The notes under the pieces are model-generated. The model ran no database searches. It saw only the letters and a program-made list of their open reading frames with translations, and was not told where the DNA came from. Source: an uncultured Clostridia bacterium (GTDB taxonomy: Bacteria; Bacillota; Clostridia; Oscillospirales; Acutalibacteraceae). From it: DNA of 7,848 nucleotides. Location of the stretch: positions 1 to 7,848 of the forward strand of contig CALDPI010000123.1 in NCBI GenBank assembly GCA_937912045.1, written 5' to 3'. This document shows positions 1 through 4,818 of the stretch, one piece after another. Position numbers and translations under genes: made by a program. The number at the start of each line of letters is the position of its first letter. The first letter of the stretch is position 1.

Positions 1-1337
1 ACCTTAAGCTGACCACTTACATGATGTTCACAAAGTTCACGTAAAAATGTTTTATCTTTATCTGCCATCAAATAATCAAAACGAATACCTGAACGGATAA
101 ACACCTTTTTAACCTTTGGCAGAGCGCGCAGCTTGCGAAGAAGTGAGAGATAGTCGCTATGGTCTGCCATTACAGCGGGGCACACCGTGGGAGCAAGACA
201 TTTTTTATTCGCGCAGGCGCCGTTTTTAAGTTGACCTTCACACGATGGGGCGCGGAAGTTTGCCGTTGGCCCGCCGACATCGTGAATGTAACCCTTGAAA
301 TCGGGCATTGCGGTTATTTTTTTTGCTTCCTCAATTACCGATTCGTGACTTCGCGCAGAGATTTGTCTGCCCTGGTGATACGCAAGTGAGCAGAAATTAC
401 AGGCGCCGAAGCAGCCGCGGTTATGTATTATGGAAAACTTTACCTCTTCAATGCCGGGCACGCCGCCCAAAGCCTCATAAGACGGGTGATAATCACGCAT
501 AAACGGCAGGGCGTACACCTTGTCCATCTCCTCGGGTGTTAGAGGTGGCATTGGTGGATTTTGCACGACAATTCTATCACCGTGGCGCTGTATTACCGTT
601 TTGCCGCGCACGGCATCGTGCTCTTGTTGTTGAATGAGGCAGGATTTTGCATAGTTACGTTTTCCCTGCTCTGTCTTTGCCGACACGTTTTCAAAACTGG
701 GGCATTCTTTTACAGGAGAAGGCTTGTAATCCTTGGTCGCAACGGCATAACAGGTGCCGCGGATATCGGTTATATCCCCTGATTTATCGCCTGCTTGCAG
801 TCGGTTCGCAATCTCCACAATATGCTTTTCGCCCATACCGTACATCAAAAGGTCGGCGGTGGAGTCAATTAAAATTGAGGGGCGCACGGCATCGTCCCAG
901 TAATCATAATGGGCAAAGCGGCGAAGCGAAGCCTCAAGTCCGCCAATGGCTATAAACACGTCGCCAAAAATACGACGAAGTGCCTTGCAGTACGTGATAA
1001 CAGCGCGGTCGGGACGCGCTCCAGCACGTCCACCTGCGGTATAGGCATCGTCGCTGCGGCGTTTCTTGGCAGCGGTGTAATGTGCGACCATTGAATCGAT
1101 GTTTCCGCCGTTTACAAGGAAAGCAAGGCGCGGCCTGCCGAAGCGAGTATAATCACTGTCGCTCTTAGGCTGAGGGATTATGCAAACGCGATAGCCTGCA
1201 TTCTCCAGCACACGAGAAATGATGGCAGTACCAAAGGAAGGGTGGTCGACGTACGCGTCCCCCGTTACTATTATAAAATCGGCTGCTTCCCAGCCGTATT
1301 CCTTCATTTCCTTTGCTGTTATGGGTAAAAAAGGCAT
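1..1337 (-). CDS. ygiQ: YgiQ family radical SAM protein (3' end truncated by window)
   Basis: The frame is open from ATG at 1337 to the left edge, giving 445 residues beginning MPFLPITAKEMKEYGW. YgiQ proteins are usually some 600-740 residues, so the C-terminal part lies outside the window. The N-terminal domain (about residues 1-280) carries family-typical stretches such as VTGDAYVDHPSFG near residue 25, GRPRLAFLVNGGNIDSMV and IGGLEASLRRFAHYDYW. The radical SAM motif CxxxCxxC is seen as C309, C313 and C316 (RGCFGACNFCSLAYHQGR) and should bind a 4Fe-4S cluster and S-adenosylmethionine. Four further cysteines (C366, C375, C380, C386) follow in the core domain. No substrate is established for this family to my knowledge; a cytosolic radical enzyme is all that can be said. 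The start is set by AAGGAG nine bases upstream and a perfect sigmaA-type promoter. Family identity is very likely; function is unknown. Confidence 0.93.
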   Translation of the reverse strand, partial: MPFLPITAKEMKEYGWEAADFIIVTGDAYVDHPSFGTAIISRVLENAGYRVCIIPQPKSDSDYTRFGRPRLAFLVNGGNIDSMVAHYTAAKKRRSDDAYTAGGRAGARPDRAVITYCKALRRIFGDVFIAIGGLEASLRRFAHYDYWDDAVRPSILIDSTADLLMYGMGEKHIVEIANRLQAGDKSGDITDIRGTCYAVATKDYKPSPVKECPSFENVSAKTEQGKRNYAKSCLIQQQEHDAVRGKTVIQRHGDRIVVQNPPMPPLTPEEMDKVYALPFMRDYHPSYEALGGVPGIEEVKFSIIHNRGCFGACNFCSLAYHQGRQISARSHESVIEEAKKITAMPDFKGYIHDVGGPTANFRAPSCEGQLKNGACANKKCLAPTVCPAVMADHSDYLSLLRKLRALPKVKKVFIRSGIRFDYLMADKDKTFLRELCEHHVSGQLK

Positions 1338-1346
1338 TTTCCCGCT

Positions 1347-1352
1347 CTCCTT
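1347..1352 (-). promoter_or_regulatory. Ribosome binding site of ygiQ
   Basis: AAGGAG on the minus strand, nine bases before ATG at 1337. It supports that start, and no other in-frame start with a comparable site is seen. Confidence 0.85.
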
Positions 1353-1368
1353 GAAAAGATATATAATT

Positions 1369-1397
1369 ATTATATAACCCATTCTGTTTTCTGTCAA
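1369..1397 (-). promoter_or_regulatory. Consensus sigmaA promoter of ygiQ
   Basis: Read on the minus strand: TTGACA (1392-1397), a 17-base spacer (1375-1391), and TATAAT (1369-1374). Both hexamers are exact consensus and the spacing is optimal. Transcription would start near 1362, giving a leader of about 25 bases with room only for the ribosome binding site. The promoter lies just downstream of the GH130 terminator, so ygiQ appears to be an independent transcription unit. Strong, housekeeping-type expression is inferred. Confidence 0.88.
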
Positions 1398-1424
1398 TAA
1401 ATCGTAATATTGAGATTACAATAC

Positions 1425-1459
1425 AAAAAGGCTCTCCTGCTTAAAGCAAGAGAGCCTTT
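1425..1459 (-). terminator. Rho-independent terminator of the GH130 gene
   Basis: The arms AAAGGCTCTC (1427-1436) and GAGAGCCTTT (1450-1459) pair fully, and the stem continues inward through TGCT/AGCA. The single inner mismatch (1437/1449) becomes a G-U wobble only in minus-strand RNA, and a run of T follows on that strand. Both points favour minus-strand termination. It begins 16 bases after the GH130 stop codon and lies before the ygiQ promoter. Confidence 0.9.
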
Positions 1460-1475
1460 GGTTTAATTATTTAGC

Positions 1476-2438
1476 TTAGCGCGGAATGCAAGCATTGATG
1501 AGGTCATCAAGCTTTGCTGTTGCAAGACACTGAACATAGTCTGCGCCGCCGTAATAAATTTTTACGGTGCCGTCGTCCTCGGGAATTACTGCGCCGGGGA
1601 AGATTACGTTCGGAACCTGACCAATCATTTCATACGGTTCCTTTACGTACAAAATCGGGTCGGGACAACGTCCGATTACCTTCCACGGTTTCTCAAGGTC
1701 GAGCATCATTACGCCGCAGCCGTAGTTTATGCCGTTGCAGTTCGGGAATACACCGTGATACACAATCAGCCAGCCCTTCTCGGTTTTAATCGGAGGTGCT
1801 GCAGGACCGATTTTGGTATTTTCCCAATACTGTTCGGGTTTTGCTACGACCTTGCAGTTACCCCAATACTCCCAATCGCGAGTGGATGCAATCCAGATGA
1901 AGCCACCGCTTGTTGATGCGGCATTCTGCGGACGGTGAAGCATCCAATACTCACCATTGATTTTCTCGGGGAACAGAACTGCGTTACGGTTGAGGACGTG
2001 CATGGGGAAGCTTACGTGCTCAATCGTTTTGAAGTCCTTGGTCTTGCCGATGGCTATGCGGCAGCCATAATCGCCGCCAACACAGTATGTTATGTAATAC
2101 TCGCCGTCAACGGGGTTGATTCTCGGGTCGAACCAGGAACCGATGAGTGAACCCTTGTTGCCGTTCAAGTAAACAATCTCGTTAAACTCTTCCTCATCCT
2201 CAGGCTTGCAGACGATTTTTACCGGCTCTGCATCGGGGACGAAGTTAATGCCGTCCTTACTGCGAGAAACCCAAATGCACTGTGTCTTATTGGGCTCTTC
2301 AAAACGGCTTGCCATTATATACTCACCTTCAGGGGTTTTTACAACGCCTGAGTTATACACAGCACAGCAGGGTGCCGGCATATCGTCGGGAGTTAAAATG
2401 GGGTTGTTTACATATCTTTTTACAATATCAAAGCTCAT
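1476..2438 (-). CDS. GH130 family beta-mannoside phosphorylase-type enzyme
   Basis: 320 residues, a normal length for GH130, a single five-bladed beta-propeller fold. Members generally catalyse reversible phosphorolysis of beta-mannosides (for example mannosyl-GlcNAc, mannosyl-glucose or mannooligosaccharides), yielding mannose-1-phosphate; a few are hydrolases. Visible landmarks are NNPILTPDDMP near the N-terminus, D104 in SWFDPRI (candidate catalytic acid), RNAVLFP with R151, MLHRP with R169, WENTKIGP with K209, YHGV with H228, and the C-terminal IKIYYGGAD-like segment VKIYYGGAD (residues 292-300). R151, R169, K209 and H228 sit where phosphate contacts lie in characterised phosphorylases, as I recall them, so phosphorolysis is favoured over hydrolysis. 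There is no signal peptide from this start, so the enzyme should be cytosolic. An in-frame ATG at 2525 would add 29 hydrophobic residues but runs through the promoter, whereas AAAGGAG precedes 2438. The gene has its own promoter and terminator. The exact substrate cannot be assigned. Confidence 0.88.
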   Translation of the reverse strand: MSFDIVKRYVNNPILTPDDMPAPCCAVYNSGVVKTPEGEYIMASRFEEPNKTQCIWVSRSKDGINFVPDAEPVKIVCKPEDEEEFNEIVYLNGNKGSLIGSWFDPRINPVDGEYYITYCVGGDYGCRIAIGKTKDFKTIEHVSFPMHVLNRNAVLFPEKINGEYWMLHRPQNAASTSGGFIWIASTRDWEYWGNCKVVAKPEQYWENTKIGPAAPPIKTEKGWLIVYHGVFPNCNGINYGCGVMMLDLEKPWKVIGRCPDPILYVKEPYEMIGQVPNVIFPGAVIPEDDGTVKIYYGGADYVQCLATAKLDDLINACIPR

Positions 2439-2446
2439 AAAATATA

Positions 2447-2453
2447 CTCCTTT
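2447..2453 (-). promoter_or_regulatory. Ribosome binding site deciding the GH130 start
   Basis: AAAGGAG on the minus strand, eight bases before ATG at 2438. It selects this start over the upstream in-frame ATG at 2525, which has no comparable site. Confidence 0.85.
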
Positions 2454-2469
2454 GCCACTATATGTTACA

Positions 2470-2498
2470 ATGATAACACAGAGACAAGCATATTTCAA
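2470..2498 (-). promoter_or_regulatory. Probable sigmaA promoter of the GH130 gene
   Basis: Minus strand TTGAAA (2493-2498), a 17-base spacer, and TATCAT (2470-2475). Five of six bases match the consensus in the -10 box and four of six in the -35. The predicted start near 2463 gives a leader of about 25 bases, the same layout as ygiQ. A copy of TGTAACAT (minus strand, in 2462-2469) overlaps the expected start point and could be an operator. A better TATAAT further upstream lacks a -35 box. Confidence 0.6.
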
Positions 2499-2639
2499 GA
2501 CAAATATTATATCAAAATACAACATTTAGTACTGCTTTTTGAGAGTCTTTGTGCTGTTTGAAATACCATCTCGACATCATTACATTACCACAAATCCATC
2601 CCCCACACAAGAAAAAGCGCTGTCAAAACTGAATTAACC

Positions 2640-2657
2640 TGTAACATTTGTAACATT
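2640..2657 (+). repeat. Tandem 9-base direct repeat TGTAACATT x2
   Basis: Two exact, abutting copies of TGTAACATT (2640-2648 and 2649-2657), just upstream of the SigE-like -35 of sigK. The 8-mer TGTAACAT recurs on the minus strand at 2462-2469, at the GH130 transcription start. A regulator site is possible; no regulator can be named. Confidence 0.6.
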
Positions 2658-2665
2658 GCAGCTTG

Positions 2666-2696
2666 GTAATATGGACATTCTTCCCCGTCATACGCT
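2666..2696 (+). promoter_or_regulatory. SigE-like promoter of sigK
   Basis: GTAATATG (2666-2673), 15 bases, then CATACGCT (2689-2696). This resembles the Bacillus SigE consensus (KMATATT, 14-15 bases, CATACAHT) with one mismatch in each box. In Bacillus, sigK is transcribed by mother-cell SigE with SpoIIID, so the match fits the gene. One oddity is that the predicted start, near 2702-2703, leaves a leader of only about 12 bases, with the ribosome binding site at its 5' end. Confidence 0.55.
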
Positions 2697-2700
2697 TTAT

Positions 2701-2705
2701 GGGGG
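2701..2705 (+). promoter_or_regulatory. Ribosome binding site deciding the sigK start
   Basis: GGGGG, which can pair with CCUCC of 16S rRNA through one G-U wobble, lies eight bases before ATG at 2714. The earlier in-frame ATGs at 2663 and 2699 and the later one at 2729 have no such site. Confidence 0.6.
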
Positions 2706-2713
2706 ATGATTTT

Positions 2714-3412
2714 ATGCTTTTATCGCTTATGAGCGAGATTATCAAGGGACTTGTGTTTTTGGCGCTTCACGTTACGGGCGCGGGCGCTTTTCCGCGCGCT
2801 CTATCTGCGCGTGAGGAGGCTGAGCTTGTCAAAAAATGTGAAAACGGTGACACCGATGCTAAAAATAAGCTGATTGAGCACAATCTGCGGCTTGTTGCGC
2901 ACATTGTCAAAAAATATTACAGCGGTCAGGTGCCGCAGGACGACTTGATTTCGATTGGCACAATCGGACTCATAAAAGCCATTTCGACCTTTCGGTCCGA
3001 CAAGGGCATCCGCCTTGCGACTTATGCCTCGCGGTGTATTGAGAATGAGATTTTAATGTGCTTTCGCAGTCTTAAAAAGACCGCCAACGACGTATTCATC
3101 AGTGACCCGATTGACACCGACCGTGACGGCAACGCGCTGACGCTGATTGACGTTATTTCCGACGGTGAGGACATTGTTGAAAATATCGACGTTAAAATCA
3201 AGCTACAGGCTCTGCGCGAATATATAAAGGAATTACCCCTGCGCGAGCAAAAAATTCTCGCGCTGCGGTACGGACTTTACGGTTATGAAGAAAAGACCCA
3301 GCACGAGGTGGCAAAAATTCTCGGTATTTCACGCAGCTACGTTTCGCGCCTTGAAAAGAAGGCAATTTCGGCGCTTTATGACAAATTTATGCGGCAAAGG
3401 ACCTTCAAATAA
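2714..3412 (+). CDS. sigK: RNA polymerase sporulation sigma factor SigK (pro-sigma-K)
   Basis: 232 residues, close to the 241 of Bacillus subtilis pro-SigK. SigK is the late mother-cell sigma factor that directs spore coat and cortex genes. The N-terminal hydrophobic stretch (about residues 1-20, ending GLVFLALHVTG) matches the pro-sequence that tethers the precursor to membrane and is removed by the SpoIVFB protease; by alignment from memory, the cut would fall near L18/H19. Region 2 includes NKLIEHNLRLVAHIVKKYY (residues 51-69), DDLISIGTIGLIKAI (77-90) and LATYASRCIENEILM (101-115). Region 4 includes LPLREQKILALRYGL (174-188) and the helix-turn-helix TQHEVAKILGISRSYVSRLE (195-214). The frame is continuous, so no skin-like element interrupts it. 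The start at 2714 is chosen for its ribosome binding site and because it gives the usual pro-sequence length. No clear terminator follows; the next gene starts 68 bases later with its own promoter. Confidence 0.94.
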   Translation: MLLSLMSEIIKGLVFLALHVTGAGAFPRALSAREEAELVKKCENGDTDAKNKLIEHNLRLVAHIVKKYYSGQVPQDDLISIGTIGLIKAISTFRSDKGIRLATYASRCIENEILMCFRSLKKTANDVFISDPIDTDRDGNALTLIDVISDGEDIVENIDVKIKLQALREYIKELPLREQKILALRYGLYGYEEKTQHEVAKILGISRSYVSRLEKKAISALYDKFMRQRTFK

Positions 3413-3415
3413 ATC

Positions 3416-3444
3416 TTGTCAAACACTTATCTGTAATGTAGAAT
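3416..3444 (+). promoter_or_regulatory. Probable sigmaA promoter of the acyltransferase gene
   Basis: TTGTCA (3416-3421), a 17-base spacer, and TAGAAT (3439-3444). Each box has one mismatch to consensus. It begins four bases after the sigK stop codon and would start transcription near 3451, about 30 bases before ATG at 3481. It suggests the acyltransferase is expressed in vegetative cells rather than only with sigK. Confidence 0.65.
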
Positions 3445-3477
3445 ATACCTTGAAGAAAATATTTTGAGGGGTATATT
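3442..3477 (+). repeat. Inverted repeat AATATACC / GGTATATT before the acyltransferase
   Basis: Exact 8-base arms at 3442-3449 and 3470-3477, separated by 20 bases, with three more T before ATG at 3481. The right arm overlaps the ribosome binding site GAGGGG (3466-3471), and the left arm overlaps the -10 box and start region. It could be an operator, a weak AT-rich terminator for sigK read-through, or chance in AT-rich DNA. Confidence 0.4.
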
Positions 3478-3480
3478 TTT

Positions 3481-4743
3481 ATGAAAATAAAGACAAAACG
3501 CGCCGATTACGACTGGGTTTTGAAGCGGAAAAAGCCTGCACACAGGCGCCCTGTTAAGCCATTGTTCATTCTGACTCTCGTGATAAGGGTGCTTGCATTT
3601 TTTGAGCTTTTAAAGGTTAAATTTACCTACACAAAAACGCGCATGGAGATGGCGGGCGACGGGCCGTATCTCATTCTTATGAATCATTCGAGCTTTATTG
3701 ACCTTAAGATTGCGTCGCACATATTCTTTCCTAAGAAATACTGCATTGTATGCACAAGCGACGGATTTGTGGGCAAGGAATGGCTGATGAGGCTTCTCGG
3801 CTGTATTCCGACACAGAAATTTGTGACCGACGTTTCGCTGATTATGGATATGATGCACGCGATAAAGAATAAAAACGTGAGCGTTCTGATGTATCCGGAG
3901 GCGAGCTACAGCTTTGACGGCTGTGCCACTCCCCTGCCGCGCAAGCTTGGAACCCTCGTTAAAAAGCTGGGCGTTCCCGTTGTGACGGTGATTACCGATG
4001 GGGCATTCCTTTATGACCCTCTTTACAACTGTCTGCAAAAGCGCAAGGTTCGGGTTTCGGCTGAGGTTAAATGCTTACTGACGGCTGATGAAATCAAAGA
4101 AAAATCGGTTTCCGAGATTGACGAGCTGCTGGATGCGGAATTCACGTTTGACAACTTTGCGCGCCAGCGCGATGAGAAAATTGCGGTGACCGAGGGCTTC
4201 CGCGCTGACGGATTGCACAGAATTCTTTACAAATGTGCGGCGTGCGGTGCTGAAGGCTCTATGGTGGGCAGCGGCACAGAGCTTTCCTGCGCGGCCTGCG
4301 GCAAGCGATATTATATGGACGAATTCGGACAAATGAAGGCTCTCAACGGCGAAACCGAATTCCCCCACATTCCCGACTGGTATCGTTTTGAGCGCGAATG
4401 CGTAAAACGCGAGCTTAAAAGTGGTGAATATCTGCTTGACTGTGACGTTGAAATCGGCATTATGACCGACTTTAAGGCGATTTATATGGTGGGCGACGGG
4501 CACCTTGTGCACGACCAAAACGGGTTCACGCTGACAGGGTGCGACGGTCGGCTCAATTATAGCCAAGGTCCCCTGTCCTCGTATGGACTTTATGCCGATT
4601 ATTACTGGTATGAAATCGGTGACGTAATTTGTATTGGTGACAAGAAGCGACTTTATTATTGTTTCCCAAAAGGACAAGCAAACGTTGCCAAGGCGAGAAT
4701 CGCCGCTGAGGAACTTTATAAAATAAAAAAGGCCCAAAAATAA
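3481..4743 (+). CDS. PlsC-type acyltransferase fused to a zinc ribbon and C-terminal domain
   Basis: 420 residues. The N-terminal half (about 55-240) is a lysophosphatidate acyltransferase-like domain that would move an acyl group to a glycerophospholipid or similar acceptor at the membrane. Motif I is NHSSFID with H69 and D74 in the HX4D catalytic pair. The segment around GCIPTQKFVTD (107-117) fits motif II, YPEASYS (138-144) stands where FPEGTR is usual, and GVPVVTVITDGAF (164-176) fits motif IV. Residues 28-43 are hydrophobic and may be membrane-associated. A four-cysteine zinc ribbon follows (C252, C255, C270, C273), then a tail (about 295-420) with HIPDWYRFERECVKREL, TGCDGRLNYSQGPLSSY and YADYYWYEIGDVICI, a combination I know only as an uncharacterised extension on clostridial acyltransferases. 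Typical PlsC proteins are about 200-250 residues. GAGGGG lies nine bases before the ATG. The acyltransferase fold is secure; the substrate is unknown. Confidence 0.85.
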   Translation: MKIKTKRADYDWVLKRKKPAHRRPVKPLFILTLVIRVLAFFELLKVKFTYTKTRMEMAGDGPYLILMNHSSFIDLKIASHIFFPKKYCIVCTSDGFVGKEWLMRLLGCIPTQKFVTDVSLIMDMMHAIKNKNVSVLMYPEASYSFDGCATPLPRKLGTLVKKLGVPVVTVITDGAFLYDPLYNCLQKRKVRVSAEVKCLLTADEIKEKSVSEIDELLDAEFTFDNFARQRDEKIAVTEGFRADGLHRILYKCAACGAEGSMVGSGTELSCAACGKRYYMDEFGQMKALNGETEFPHIPDWYRFERECVKRELKSGEYLLDCDVEIGIMTDFKAIYMVGDGHLVHDQNGFTLTGCDGRLNYSQGPLSSYGLYADYYWYEIGDVICIGDKKRLYYCFPKGQANVAKARIAAEELYKIKKAQK

Positions 4744-4783
4744 AATTTCTTCTTAATCAATATGATTATATAAAAATATTAAA

Positions 4784-4809
4784 CGCCCTTTCCTCTATTG
4801 GAAAGGGCG
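4784..4809 (-). terminator. Rho-independent terminator between convergent genes
   Basis: CGCCCTTTCC (4784-4793) and GGAAAGGGCG (4800-4809) form a perfect 10-base-pair stem with a 6-base loop. On the minus strand it starts nine bases after the NahK-like stop codon and is followed by a T-rich tract, so it mainly ends that gene. On the plus strand it lies 40 bases after the acyltransferase stop with a weaker T tract, so it may act in both directions. Confidence 0.88.
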
Positions 4810-4818
4810 CCTTATGTT

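Noticed and set aside
159..1094. Several plus-strand open frames of 61-102 residues
   Set aside because: They lie antisense to the ygiQ frame, whose translation matches a known family throughout; they have no family resemblance or convincing ribosome binding sites.
1..1337. Idea that the left region is a pseudogene because no complete gene ends inside it
   Set aside because: Translation of the minus strand is open from 1337 to base 1 without stop or frameshift; the gene is simply cut by the window edge.
2506..2511. Minus-strand TATAAT upstream of the GH130 promoter
   Set aside because: No acceptable -35 box lies 16-18 bases upstream.
2439..2525. 29-residue hydrophobic N-terminal extension of the GH130 protein that resembles a membrane anchor
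   Set aside because: It would be encoded across the likely promoter and has no ribosome binding site, while ATG at 2438 has AAAGGAG at eight bases.
2558..2586. Plus-strand TTGAAA-17-TACATT, a possible sigmaA promoter for sigK
   Set aside because: The -10 box matches only four of six bases and such pairs are common in AT-rich gaps; the SigE-like site nearer sigK fits better. Not excluded as a second promoter.
2526..2713. Small RNA, riboswitch or attachment site in the divergent gap
   Set aside because: No stable hairpin, terminator or known aptamer pattern was seen; only promoter elements and the short repeats are supported.
3610..4737. Long minus-strand open frames of 142 and 220 residues
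   Set aside because: They are antisense shadows of the acyltransferase gene, whose own frame carries clear motifs; their products match nothing I recognise.
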